18,957 nt of DNA from Lysobacterales bacterium UBA5700. Its GTDB lineage: Bacteria > Pseudomonadota > Gammaproteobacteria > Xanthomonadales > Xanthomonadaceae. Location of the stretch: contig DIHI01000106.1 of the NCBI GenBank assembly GCA_002420085.1, positions 10,774 to 29,730 on the forward strand, in the 5' to 3' direction. Positions 1 through 7,819 of the stretch are shown one piece after another. Made by a program: the position numbers and the translations under genes. A model generated the notes under the pieces. That model was not told the origin of the DNA. It ran no database searches and saw only the letters and a program-made list of their open reading frames with translations. Positions within the stretch are counted from its first letter, which is position 1. Each line of letters begins with the position of its first letter.

Positions 1-167
1 CAATAGCGCTCGATCCGAGTGACCAGGGCCGTGAACGGTCGCAACAGGCGTGCCAGCCGGACCAGCACCGGCACGATCAGCCGGCTGCCGGGCCCCGCCC
101 ATAGTCGATAGGTCTTGCCGACATCGCGCAACTCGATGGCGATGTCGGACGGTGCGTCAGTTGGCAT
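1..167 (-). CDS. ABC transporter ATP-binding protein, Wzt-like, N-terminus only (runs off left edge)
   Basis: The first 55 residues of a protein can be read from ATG at 167-165 without a stop to the window edge. Residues about 9-21 read IAIELRDVGKTYR, the typical opening beta strand of polysaccharide ABC ATPases (family pattern: I-x-V-x-x-L-x-K-x-Y-R). It is followed by LWAGPGSRL and a basic, hydrophobic helix, like the segment Wzt-type proteins carry before the Walker A motif. Walker A itself lies outside the window, so the ATPase assignment rests on this N-terminal pattern and on the matching permease at 10810-11640. A GTG at 179-177 is an alternative start; neither start has a clear Shine-Dalgarno. 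The gene begins 75 bp after the gspD stop with no visible terminator between, so it is probably co-transcribed with the T2SS genes. Expected role: powering export of an undecaprenyl-linked glycan across the inner membrane. Confidence 0.7.
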   Translation of the reverse strand, partial: MPTDAPSDIAIELRDVGKTYRLWAGPGSRLIVPVLVRLARLLRPFTALVTRIERY

Positions 168-242
168 GGTGGCAGCCACAGGTTTGCGATCGATGACCCA
201 TCGGCACGGCGGGGAGGACCGCCAACGCTACGCGCATTGCAT

Positions 243-2438
243 TCAGGGCCGCTCGGAGTCGCTGTCGGCGCCACCCCAGTCAGCAGGCAGTTCGAGCGAT
301 TGCAGCCGGCGGGTGATGGCACGGGTCACTTCCTCGGCCTGGGCGTCGGTCTCGATGATGTAGGGCACGATCATCACGATCAACTCGGTCTTGCTCTTGT
401 TGGTGCCGCTGGTCTTGAACAGATTGCCCAGCACCGGGATATCCTTGAGCCAGGGCACGCCGCTGTCACTGTCGGTCTCGCTCTGCTGCATCATGCCGCC
501 GATCAGGATCGAACTGCCGTCGCGCAGGCTCAGGCTGGTGCTGACCGAGCGAGCGAAGATCGATGGCGACTGGATGGCAGCACCCGATGCCACCGGCAGG
601 GCCTCACTGACTTCCTGACGGATTTCGAGATCGATCCGATCGTCGGAGTAGACCACCGGCCGGACATTGAGGATGATGCCGGTACGTCGATATTCGACCG
701 ATTGCAGGATGTTGGAGGTGCCATCGGTCTGCTGGCTCGATGCCGTGCTCGACGCGATGGTCGGGATCTCGGTGCTGACGTCGATGCTCGCCTCCTCGCC
801 ACTCTTGACCATCAGCTTCGGATTGGACAGAACACTGACCCGATTGTCATTGGCGAGCGCGTTCAACTCGACCCGGGTCTGGCCGGCGACATCCAGCAGA
901 TAGGTCAACCCGGACGGCGACGACGGGGAATCCCCATCGTCCACCTGTCCACCACCGAAGCGGCCCGAGGTGAGGGTGCCGCCGAGTCGATCGATGTTGT
1001 TCTTGGCCAGCCAGGCGATGCCGAACTGCTCGCCTTCATCCAAGGTCACCTCGGCGATGGTCACCTCGATCATGACCTGGCGTGCGGCGCGATCCATCTG
1101 CCGGATCAGGGTCAGCATGCGCTCCCATTCGGACGCCGCGCCCTCGAAGATCAGCGCATTGCGCGGCTCATCGACCAGCAACCGACCACGGCCGAGGCCG
1201 GCTCCGCTCTCACCATCGGCAGTGCCGGCACTGCCCTGAGCAGGTGCCGAGGGCGGCGGTGCTGCCGGTGCATTGATGTCGATCGAACTGCGCGCACTGC
1301 GCACCGGACCCCGCGCCAGACCGCCGCCACGAACGCCGTTCAGGGTACTGGCCAGTTCTGCCGCTCGGGTGTTGCGCACCCGATAGTAGAACAGGCTGTC
1401 GCCCCCGGCGACCGGGTTCGGTCGATCGATCGCGCCGGCCCAGGCGACCGCGTGGTCGAGCAGGTCGGAACTGCCGGCGAACAGCAGCACGGTGTTGGCC
1501 GACGGCAGGGGCAAGGCGACGATGGTGGCGGCCTGGATGTTGCTCTGGCGCGGATGCAGAACGGCGGCATAACCCTCGGCGTTGAGGACATCGATCAGTT
1601 GTCGGGCCAGTTCATCGGCACCGACGAAGGCCGGCTCCAGCCGGGTGCTGACCCGCCCCCGCAGGTAGGGCCGATCCAGTACCCGGATCGCATCGGCCGC
1701 CTGGGCGACCAGATCCGGCTTGCCATACAGAATCACCGCATTGCGGTTGGCATCGTCGACGATTTCCAAACCATCGAGCTTGAATGCGTTGCGCAACCAT
1801 TGGGTGACATCGGCAATCCGTACCGCATTCAGTTCGATCAACTGGAAGATCGGACGATGACTGACCGGCACATCCGGCAAGGCCCGACCACTGAGCACCA
1901 ATGGCGGCTCCGAGCTGGCACTGGTCGTGCTCGGGTAGACCCGCACCAGGCCATCACGCCACTGCACCGCGACGCCATAGGCTGCCAGCACCTGCACCAG
2001 CAACCGGTAGAAATCGTTCGGCGCCTGAGCCTGCGGGGTGCGCAGGGTGACCAGATCGCGCTTGCGCTCCAGTGCGGGGTCGATCTGGAAATTCAGGCCG
2101 AGCAGGTTGCCGAAGGCTTCGTTGATGAAGGCCGGCAGGGGCAGGCTTTCGAGATTGGCGGAGATCGGTTCGCCGTCGAGTTCCGGTGAGCTGCCGCTGT
2201 AGTCCAGACCGGCGATCGCCGGTCCGCCGGTCGGCGGGGTCGGAGTCTCCGAGCGTCGCAACTGACCGGGCGCATTGCCCGAGCCACCGCTGAACAGGGC
2301 ATCATCGCCATCGCTGACGACCGGCGCACGCGGCGGCTTGATCGGCTCGGGCACCTTGAACCGCTCCGCAGGCGCGGCACAGCCTGCGACGAACACGACC
2401 AGGGCGGTCAGAACGAGGTATCTGATCGAAATCTTCAT
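243..2438 (-). CDS. gspD: Type II secretion outer-membrane secretin GspD (XpsD-like lipoprotein)
   Basis: A 731-residue secretin that would form the multimeric outer-membrane channel of the T2SS. The ATG at 2438 overlaps the gspC stop (ATGA) and gives an N-terminus ending in the lipobox VAGC, so Cys20 would be lipidated. Ala at +2 predicts Lol sorting to the outer membrane. In order: a Pro/Gly-rich linker (about 21-93), N0 (about 94-168), N1 (about 197-256), N2 (about 264-338), N3 with a Gly/Pro/Ser-rich insert (about 349-448, insert 369-418), and the secretin beta domain (about 454-696). The C-terminal secretin signature is visible at 660-695 (VPWLKDIPVLGNLF, then TELIVMIVPYI). The tail after it is only about 35 residues, and no GspS-type pilotin gene is present. 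The lipidated N-terminus and the last position in the operon resemble Xanthomonas XpsD. Family assignment is very secure. Confidence 0.97.
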   Translation of the reverse strand: MKISIRYLVLTALVVFVAGCAAPAERFKVPEPIKPPRAPVVSDGDDALFSGGSGNAPGQLRRSETPTPPTGGPAIAGLDYSGSSPELDGEPISANLESLPLPAFINEAFGNLLGLNFQIDPALERKRDLVTLRTPQAQAPNDFYRLLVQVLAAYGVAVQWRDGLVRVYPSTTSASSEPPLVLSGRALPDVPVSHRPIFQLIELNAVRIADVTQWLRNAFKLDGLEIVDDANRNAVILYGKPDLVAQAADAIRVLDRPYLRGRVSTRLEPAFVGADELARQLIDVLNAEGYAAVLHPRQSNIQAATIVALPLPSANTVLLFAGSSDLLDHAVAWAGAIDRPNPVAGGDSLFYYRVRNTRAAELASTLNGVRGGGLARGPVRSARSSIDINAPAAPPPSAPAQGSAGTADGESGAGLGRGRLLVDEPRNALIFEGAASEWERMLTLIRQMDRAARQVMIEVTIAEVTLDEGEQFGIAWLAKNNIDRLGGTLTSGRFGGGQVDDGDSPSSPSGLTYLLDVAGQTRVELNALANDNRVSVLSNPKLMVKSGEEASIDVSTEIPTIASSTASSQQTDGTSNILQSVEYRRTGIILNVRPVVYSDDRIDLEIRQEVSEALPVASGAAIQSPSIFARSVSTSLSLRDGSSILIGGMMQQSETDSDSGVPWLKDIPVLGNLFKTSGTNKSKTELIVMIVPYIIETDAQAEEVTRAITRRLQSLELPADWGGADSDSERP

Positions 2439-2971
2439 GGGTTTTCCGAACCGGACTCGACTCCACCCTCGCGCTCGGCAGGTTCGCCGCACTCGGGCTC
2501 GGGCTCAGCGGCGGCGGCGTACAGCGTGCGCTGATGACGACAGCCGTCGCGCTCAAAGCGGATCAGGGTATCACCAATCGCCAGGATGCGAGCACCATCG
2601 GGCAGCGGGTCACCGACTGCGAGTCGCTGAATCGCGGCGCCGGTCTGCGCCGATTGGACGATCGCGATCGGCTCAGGGCCGGCCACGATGCCGAGCAGGC
2701 GCCACTGTTGGACACCGGCAGCGGCGCCCGCGCGCGAACCGCGCGGACCACCGGCGCCGGCCGCACCCCACACCGAGGCCGGGATTGCCGCCAGTGCCGC
2801 CCCCGGCTCGGCCACGACCGTCATCGCCGGCAATGACCACTCCAGCGCCGCAGCCGCACCGGGCGGCGGCTCGGGCGGGGTCGCCAGCACTCCCCAGAGC
2901 ACGCCGAGCAGAGCACCGATGGTGATGGCGCTGCGATAGGGCCGAGTCTGCATCCACTCAACGAGCATCAT
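2435..2971 (-). CDS. gspC: Type II secretion inner-membrane linker, GspC/XpsN-like, without PDZ domain
   Basis: A 178-residue bitopic protein expected to connect the inner-membrane platform to the N0 domain of the secretin. It has a short cytoplasmic N-terminus, one membrane segment (about 14-30), a Pro/Ala/Gly-rich periplasmic linker (about 31-88) and a homology-region-like beta domain (about 89-152). That domain has the core pattern WRLLGIV...AIVQ...VGDPLPDGARILAIGDTLIRF. The tail is Glu-rich and nothing PDZ-like follows. Cys144 and Cys161 could form a periplasmic disulfide. GAGGG-type Shine-Dalgarno 8 nt before the first of two tandem ATGs supports this start, inside the last codons of gspM; ATG at 2953 is an alternative. 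The gene lies directly before gspD, as xpsN does in Xanthomonas, and its ends fit translational coupling. The name gspC or gspN depends on nomenclature. Confidence 0.85.
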   Translation of the reverse strand: MMLVEWMQTRPYRSAITIGALLGVLWGVLATPPEPPPGAAAALEWSLPAMTVVAEPGAALAAIPASVWGAAGAGGPRGSRAGAAAGVQQWRLLGIVAGPEPIAIVQSAQTGAAIQRLAVGDPLPDGARILAIGDTLIRFERDGCRHQRTLYAAAAEPEPECGEPAEREGGVESGSENP

Positions 2972-3551
2972 CGTCTGCGCCCTCGGCGATCCGATAGAAC
3001 GCCACCACCGTCAGACTGAACGTCTGGTTGGCGCGGTTGACGAGGGTCGCCTGCTCGATGGTCCGCAATTGCGCATGGCTCTCGATCCGCTGGATCAGTT
3101 GCAGCACACTGCGCGGCGGCAGGGCACCACTGAGGGTCACCGGCACCCGCCAGACATCGCTGCCGGGGATGCGAGTCGGGGCATCGCTCTGGACACGCAC
3201 GACCTCGCCATGGGCTGCGGTGATCTCGCGTGCCCACGTCTGGACGCTGGCCTGGGCCAGGCCCGGCGTATCGATCGCCGGCACCTGGGCATCGAGTGCG
3301 TCGGCCAGATCGGCAGCGGCGGCAGCCCGCTCCAACCAGACATCCTGGCCAACCAGCGATTCGATCCGTTGCAGGCGCTGGCGCGCCGCAGACAGGTCGC
3401 GCTCGGCCGCCGTCCGCCAATCGCCCGCGAGCAGCCAGAAATAGAGCAGCAGGATCGCGGCGATCAGCAGAACACCGATCTGAAGCCGACGATTGCCGGC
3501 CAACTCCTGTTGCGCTGATCGCAACTGGGTCCGGAGGACGACCGGAATCAT
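2958..3551 (-). CDS. gspM: Type II secretion inner-membrane platform protein GspM
   Basis: A 197-residue bitopic protein, partner of GspL in the inner-membrane platform. The ATG at 3551 overlaps the gspL stop (ATGA), with GAGG 7 nt upstream. It has a short basic cytoplasmic end, one membrane helix (about 25-42), an amphipathic coiled-coil stretch (about 46-68) and a periplasmic ferredoxin-like half (about 75-185). That half includes the strands DVWRVPVTLSG and FSLTVVAFYRI with LLxLIQRIE-type helices between. This is the usual GspM/XpsM layout. The in-frame extension back to 3737 is Gly/Arg-rich shadow sequence of gspL and was excluded. The assignment comes from topology, size and position, since GspM proteins share little sequence. 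Confidence 0.85.
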   Translation of the reverse strand: MIPVVLRTQLRSAQQELAGNRRLQIGVLLIAAILLLYFWLLAGDWRTAAERDLSAARQRLQRIESLVGQDVWLERAAAAADLADALDAQVPAIDTPGLAQASVQTWAREITAAHGEVVRVQSDAPTRIPGSDVWRVPVTLSGALPPRSVLQLIQRIESHAQLRTIEQATLVNRANQTFSLTVVAFYRIAEGADDDAR

Positions 3552-4666
3552 GGGGCTGCCTCGGCCGGCCGAGCCAGGATCCGCCCCCGGACCGTCACCT
3601 CGCCGGCACTGCGCCCGAGATCGGCGGTGACGTCGCGAAACCGGCCACTGTCCTGCCATGCCTGGACCAGCGCCAGCGGGTCCGGATTCGGCAGGGCAAG
3701 GGTCACCTCCAGACTGTCCGGTGTCGGCAGCCGCCATTCCAGAATCCGGACATTCTGGCCAAGCAGGGGCAGCACGGCCGGCAACAGCTCAGACTGTCGG
3801 GCCGGTGGCCGCAAGGCCAGCAGACCGGCAGCGCGTGCGGCATCCCGCTCGGCCGCCTCGCGCGCCCGCATGATCCGTTGCAGGCCCTCGTCCTTGGCAG
3901 CGATCTCGGCTTCGATCCGCGACTCGATCCAGAGTGCGCGGCCGGCACCGGCGATCGGCACCATCAGGCTGAATGTGACCAGCCCGGCGATCGCTGCCAG
4001 CGCCTGGCTCCGGTAGCGCAACGCCAGTCCGGCCAGATGATCGCCACCGGTCAGCGACCAACCGCGTGCCGACAGCGGCGCCGGCTCCGGGATCGGAACG
4101 TCGTCGATCGCTGGCAGGCCGGAGCCGCGCAGGAACTCGTTCCACTCGACCCGGTCGGGCGACTGCCGCCACCAGCGCGAAGCCACCAGCACCCGCTCGC
4201 GCCAGACCCGACCCTCGACCCCCTCCGCCACTGCCAGCAGCACCGCTCCGGCATCGTCAACCGAACCGACGAAGATCGATTCCGGCAGGATCCGCCGTGG
4301 CGTCGCAGCGGCGGGATCGTCATCGACACCGCCACCAAGCGTGCCCACCACCGCCTTCGACCAAGCCCAGACCATCGCCTTGCGACCGACCCACTCGGCA
4401 TGGAACTGCGGGTCCGGAAACGGCGCCCAGCGGCGCACGGCAGTGTCGAGAAACGCCTTGCGACGGGCGGCCGACAGTGCCGGGCACTCGAACACGGCAT
4501 ACGCGCACAGGGCACGCGACACCACCCACTCGCTGCCGGCTCCGCCGATGGCGACCCGCCGAAGCCCATTGCTATGGCGCAGGTAGCGACTCGGCGAGAA
4601 TCGGCGTTTCAGCGACGCGCGTACCGCGTCCAGGGTCGATGCCATCTTGTGAGAGGCTGTACTCAT
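3548..4666 (-). CDS. gspL: Type II secretion inner-membrane platform protein GspL
   Basis: About 372 residues. The cytoplasmic N-terminal part (1-215) is expected to adopt the actin-like fold that recruits the ATPase GspE. A single membrane helix follows (about 220-242, preceded by basic residues), then a charged coiled coil (about 246-282) and a small periplasmic ferredoxin-like domain (about 295-368). The last strands read SLEVTLALP and GEVTVRGRI, the standard GspL/PilN-like pattern. The start is uncertain: ATG 4666 has GAGGA only 2 nt upstream, ATG 4645 has no Shine-Dalgarno, and ATG 4696 is also in frame. With 4666 the gene overlaps the end of gspK by 95 bp, longer than the other junctions in the operon. 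The family is secure from position between gspK and gspM, topology and size. Confidence 0.85.
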   Translation of the reverse strand: MSTASHKMASTLDAVRASLKRRFSPSRYLRHSNGLRRVAIGGAGSEWVVSRALCAYAVFECPALSAARRKAFLDTAVRRWAPFPDPQFHAEWVGRKAMVWAWSKAVVGTLGGGVDDDPAAATPRRILPESIFVGSVDDAGAVLLAVAEGVEGRVWRERVLVASRWWRQSPDRVEWNEFLRGSGLPAIDDVPIPEPAPLSARGWSLTGGDHLAGLALRYRSQALAAIAGLVTFSLMVPIAGAGRALWIESRIEAEIAAKDEGLQRIMRAREAAERDAARAAGLLALRPPARQSELLPAVLPLLGQNVRILEWRLPTPDSLEVTLALPNPDPLALVQAWQDSGRFRDVTADLGRSAGEVTVRGRILARPAEAAP

Positions 4667-5705
4667 AATCCTCGCGCCACGGGGCTCCACCATCATCGAT
4701 CGGGGTGAGGGTCCAATGCAGCACCCGCATCGGCCCGCCCTCACGCGACCACATCCGCAGGGTGCCGCTCGAACCCGGGGCAAGCGTCAACCAATCAACC
4801 TGTTCGAGATCGAGCGCCGGAGCCTGCTGCCCGATCTGGCGCAGCAGAGTATACGGCTGTGTACGCCGACCATCGACGATCCGGGCGGCCGCCTCGGCAT
4901 CGATGCCGGGGATGCTCTCCAGAACGTGGGCCGGCGCGGTGTTGACATTGATCATCGCCGAACGCACGGCCGTGAAGCTGTTCTCCAGCACGGCATCGTC
5001 CAGACCGGCCAGCACGTCGCGCCAGCCCATCACGGCCCGCAACTGTTGCGGCGAGACCAGGGCACGCCCGGTCGGCGGCGCCAGACCGGCCTCCAGATAG
5101 TGCTCACGCTCGGCACTGTCACGGCGGTGCAGATCATCGCCATCCTGGTAGTCGAGCAGCAGATCGCTCAATCGACGCCAGGACATCGGCACCTGCCACT
5201 GTTGCATGTGCGCCTGCAATGCCAGCGGCGGCGACCAGTTGAAGGCCAGCAGGCCGTGATCGTCCTGGAGGGCGAAATCGACCCCGCCGAGCCCGAGATA
5301 GGCACGGCCATCGAGCCGGATCTCATTGCCGATCGGCATCATGGTCAGCGGCGCCTCGCCGACCGCCCTGGCCTCGGCCTGCTCGTCGGCCGTCAGCCGG
5401 ACCTGATCGTCGATGGTCAGGCCACCGAAAGTGACCCGCTGACTGGCCAGCAGATACAGCACGCTGGCGCGGGTGTCTGCCATGGCCAGTTCGGCCTGCC
5501 ACTCGCGCTGGCGTTGCAGATGATCGTCACGCAGGCGCTGGGCGATCAGGGCCACGGTGGTGGCCAGTACAGTCAGGGCGACCAGGACCGCCAGAACCAG
5601 GATCAGGGCGAATCCACCGGCATGCGCCATCGGCCCACCCCTGCCGGTCTCAAGCATCGGCACTGGCCGGACCTGCCCCGGATCGATCGGCTCGCACGCC
5701 ATCAT
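4572..5705 (-). CDS. gspK: Type II secretion minor pseudopilin GspK
   Basis: A 377-residue large minor pseudopilin of the tip complex (GspI-J-K). The prepilin peptidase site is GG/FALILVLAV, with cleavage after Gly31. The residue at +5 is Leu rather than Glu, as is normal for GspK. A hydrophobic helix (32-57) is followed by the globular T2SSK domain, including the LQDDHGLLAFNW segment, the LLDYQDGDD segment and a helix-hairpin-helix-like NVNTAPAHVLESIPGI near residue 250. The start at 5705 (tandem ATGATG) overlaps the gspJ stop and has a perfect GGAG 5 nt upstream. It implies a long 31-residue leader. ATG 5630, with AGGGG 7 nt upstream, would give a six-residue leader and remains a real alternative. 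Confidence 0.93.
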   Translation of the reverse strand: MMACEPIDPGQVRPVPMLETGRGGPMAHAGGFALILVLAVLVALTVLATTVALIAQRLRDDHLQRQREWQAELAMADTRASVLYLLASQRVTFGGLTIDDQVRLTADEQAEARAVGEAPLTMMPIGNEIRLDGRAYLGLGGVDFALQDDHGLLAFNWSPPLALQAHMQQWQVPMSWRRLSDLLLDYQDGDDLHRRDSAEREHYLEAGLAPPTGRALVSPQQLRAVMGWRDVLAGLDDAVLENSFTAVRSAMINVNTAPAHVLESIPGIDAEAAARIVDGRRTQPYTLLRQIGQQAPALDLEQVDWLTLAPGSSGTLRMWSREGGPMRVLHWTLTPIDDGGAPWREDYEYSLSQDGIDPGRGTRVAETPILAESLPAP

Positions 5706-6325
5706 TCGATCTCCGGCTGAAACGGATCGATGCGCTCCACCCGAGGCCCGCGCACCGCCGCCAGACGCAGACTGGTACGGCCATCGACCCACTGGCGCAG
5801 CAGGCCGACCGCAGTCGGCAGGCCGGTCTGGCTTCCGCTGGCCGGCGGCCACTGGCTGTGGCTACCGCCTTCGGCGTCGAGATAGACCAGACGCGCCGAA
5901 TCCAGGTCCGGCATCGGTACGGCGAAGCGCTCGACACCCTCCTGCACATAGGCAAGCACCCAGGTGCCGGCAGCGTCCTGTTCGACCCGCCAGGCGATCG
6001 CAGCCGGGGTTCCCGGCGGCCCGAGCAGTGGATTGCGGCTGGTCGCTTCCATCTGTCCCGGCTCACCGCGCAAGGGCCGTGACCCGATCGGATGCAGTCC
6101 GCGCACGCTTTCCACGAACCAGTCCTCACTCAGGGTGCGGACATCGAGCAGTTCGCCCTGCACCAGAAAACGCTCGCGGGCAACCCGGTAGGCGGTCAGG
6201 GTCTGGAACATCAGGGCGGTCGCCAGTGACACCAGCAGCAGCATCACCAGGGTCTCCATCAGCGTGAAGCCGGTCGGGTGATGGCGACCTGCAGGGTGAA
6301 TGGCATGGCCTCGGGGGGTCGGCAT
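5702..6325 (-). CDS. gspJ: Type II secretion minor pseudopilin GspJ
   Basis: A 207-residue minor pseudopilin. The prepilin motif is TG/FTLMETLVML (cleavage after Gly19, Glu at +5), followed by the hydrophobic helix 20-42 and a GspJ-like body. The body includes a hydrophobic-basic helix (AYRVARERFLVQGELLDV) and the strand AAIAWRVEQDAAGTWVLAY. The gene starts 6 bp after the gspI stop and ends in an ATGA overlap with gspK. The Shine-Dalgarno is weak, which fits reinitiation after gspI. The 19-residue leader is longer than usual and His/Pro-rich. Role: part of the pseudopilus tip with GspI and GspK. Confidence 0.93.
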   Translation of the reverse strand: MPTPRGHAIHPAGRHHPTGFTLMETLVMLLLVSLATALMFQTLTAYRVARERFLVQGELLDVRTLSEDWFVESVRGLHPIGSRPLRGEPGQMEATSRNPLLGPPGTPAAIAWRVEQDAAGTWVLAYVQEGVERFAVPMPDLDSARLVYLDAEGGSHSQWPPASGSQTGLPTAVGLLRQWVDGRTSLRLAAVRGPRVERIDPFQPEIE

Positions 6326-6331
6326 GCCAGC

Positions 6332-6778
6332 TCAATCCCGATCGATCGTGCGGACCTGCCGCCAACCGACCTGCCGAATGGCGAATCCGGGCAGCGCGCG
6401 ACCGTCCGACCAGACCGCGACATCGACCTGGTAGAGACCGACCTCGAACAGCGACAGCGCCCCCAGTGCGGTCTTGCCGTCGGTCGGTGGCAGCAGGGGG
6501 TGCGCCTGCCATGCCACCACCAGTGGCCCGACCTCACGACGACCTTCCGGCTCACGCATCGGATTGATGGTCCGCACCAGTTCCAGTGCCGAATGCTGGA
6601 CCGCGAGCGTGTCACGGCCGGCCTCGACCCGAGCCAGGGTGTGTAGATTGGCATTCAGCCAGGCGTACAGCGAGAATGCCGCCAGCGCGAACAGGGTCAT
6701 CGCCACGATCGCTTCCAGCAAGGTGAACCCATGCTGGAAGCGACTCGACCGGACAGAATCGTGCCTGGCCATCCTCAT
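6332..6778 (-). CDS. gspI: Type II secretion minor pseudopilin GspI
   Basis: A 148-residue minor pseudopilin. The cleavage motif is QHG/FTLLEAIVAM (after Gly17, Glu at +5). The helix 18-40 contains FALAAFSLYAWLNANL, and the body is short with a strand FEVGLYQVDVAVW near the end. ATG 6778 overlaps the gspH stop (ATGA), with AGGG about 9 nt upstream. An in-frame extension to 6970 is possible but is low-complexity Arg/Gly shadow sequence of gspH. Expected to nucleate the tip complex with GspJ and GspK. Confidence 0.93.
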   Translation of the reverse strand: MRMARHDSVRSSRFQHGFTLLEAIVAMTLFALAAFSLYAWLNANLHTLARVEAGRDTLAVQHSALELVRTINPMREPEGRREVGPLVVAWQAHPLLPPTDGKTALGALSLFEVGLYQVDVAVWSDGRALPGFAIRQVGWRQVRTIDRD

Positions 6779-7248
6779 CGGCCGCCACCCTCGGCGGTCG
6801 CCGGCGCCAGAGCCGGGCGACGCGGCTGGCAGAACGGCGCATGAACGACGATGTCGATCGCCAGGCCCGAGGTGTCGCTGACCATCCGCAACGCCCCCGG
6901 CCCGCACAGACCATCGACGCGCACCCGCCAGGGCTGCGGCGCACTCAGCGTCCAGCCATCGGGTGCCCACAACGGCGCCGACCCGCTGGCCAGGCGGTCA
7001 TCGTCGATCACCAGGGATCGGCCGTCGGACCGCGCCAATCCAGGCAGTCCGCGGACCTGTTCCATGACTGCATCGATGTCCGACTGCCGCTGCCAGGTTT
7101 CGACCGTGCGCAACAGGGCCGGCGTCGCCAGACTCGCCGCCAGACCGAGCACCGCCAGCACCACCAGCAGTTCCAGCAGTGTGAAGCCTGCGCCGATCGC
7201 CCGGAACGGATGATCGGATCGACGAGCCGGCAGCGACCGCATCGCCAT
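6775..7248 (-). CDS. gspH: Type II secretion minor pseudopilin GspH
   Basis: A 157-residue minor pseudopilin. The motif is GAG/FTLLELLVVL (cleavage after Gly21, Glu at +5), followed by the helix 22-42 and a beta-rich domain with two cysteines (in GLCGPG and PFCQPR) that could form a disulfide. The ATG at 7248 shares its A with the gspG stop (TGATG). A TTG at 7251 is in frame one codon upstream but has nothing to favour it. GspH links the tip complex to the GspG shaft. Confidence 0.93.
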   Translation of the reverse strand: MAMRSLPARRSDHPFRAIGAGFTLLELLVVLAVLGLAASLATPALLRTVETWQRQSDIDAVMEQVRGLPGLARSDGRSLVIDDDRLASGSAPLWAPDGWTLSAPQPWRVRVDGLCGPGALRMVSDTSGLAIDIVVHAPFCQPRRPALAPATAEGGGR

Positions 7249-7736
7249 CAACCGCCGGGCAGATACCCGATGTCGGCATCGTACCCCTCGCCACCTGGCT
7301 GGCCGTCAGCACCATGGGAGTACAAGGTGAATGGCCGATCGCCGCTTGGCGCCGGCGAATAGATGTAGGGCTTGCCCCAAGGATCGTCGGGCGCCGGCTC
7401 ATCGAGATAGGGACCGGCCCAACTCTTGGCCGTGCGCTCATCGCTCGGGCGGCGAGTGAGCAGGCCCAACCCCTCCTCGGCGGTCGGCAGGCGGGCGATG
7501 TCCAGGCGCATGGTCTGGAGCGCACCGGACAGCATCTTGATCTGCGTCTCGGCGGTCTGCGCCTTGGCCTTCTCCGCATGCTGGAACATGCGCGGCCCGA
7601 CCAGACCCATCAGCAGACCGACGATCGCCAGCACGACCAGCATCTCCAGCAATGTGAACCCGCGTGGAACCCGACCTCCGGCACAGCACGCCCGATGGCG
7701 CGGGCGCTCGGCGAATCCGACTTGCATTGCGAACAT
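7248..7736 (-). CDS. gspG: Type II secretion major pseudopilin GspG
   Basis: A 162-residue major pseudopilin forming the shaft. The motif is PRG/FTLLEMLVVL (cleavage after Gly26, Glu31 at +5). GspG hallmarks follow: LDIARLPTAEEGLGLL, DDPWGKPYIY, and the Ca-binding-type C-terminus with SHGADGQPGGEGYDADI. The ATG at 7736 has an excellent GAGGTG 5 nt upstream, the best ribosome site of the cluster. That fits the high dose needed for the major subunit, and it implies a leader of 26 residues. An 83-bp gap separates it from the gspF stop, the only sizeable break between gspF and gspD, and it contains a small hairpin. Confidence 0.96.
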   Translation of the reverse strand: MFAMQVGFAERPRHRACCAGGRVPRGFTLLEMLVVLAIVGLLMGLVGPRMFQHAEKAKAQTAETQIKMLSGALQTMRLDIARLPTAEEGLGLLTRRPSDERTAKSWAGPYLDEPAPDDPWGKPYIYSPAPSGDRPFTLYSHGADGQPGGEGYDADIGYLPGG

Positions 7737-7779
7737 GATTGCACCTCGATGAACGATACGGATGGCGACAGGCAAGCAT

Positions 7780-7792
7780 AGTGGCAGCCACT
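7780..7792 (-). promoter_or_regulatory. Small hairpin in the gspF-gspG gap
   Basis: Within the 83 bp between gspF and gspG the transcript would contain AGTGG-CTG-CCACT, a perfect 5-bp stem with a 3-nt loop, 43 nt upstream of the gspG start. There is no T-run, so it is not an intrinsic terminator. A processing or stability role that raises the amount of gspG message is possible, but a stem this short can occur by chance. Confidence 0.25.
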
Positions 7793-7819
7793 GCCTGACG
7801 CGACGCCCAACCCCAGCCA

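Noticed and set aside
237..2189. 650-residue plus-strand open frame antisense to gspD
   Set aside because: gspD on the other strand is certain. The antisense protein is His/Gln/Asp/Gly-rich without domains, as expected for the shadow of a GC-rich gene.
3230..4708. 492-residue plus-strand frame antisense to gspM/gspL/gspK
   Set aside because: Low-complexity Arg/Pro/Gln protein opposite well-supported T2SS genes.
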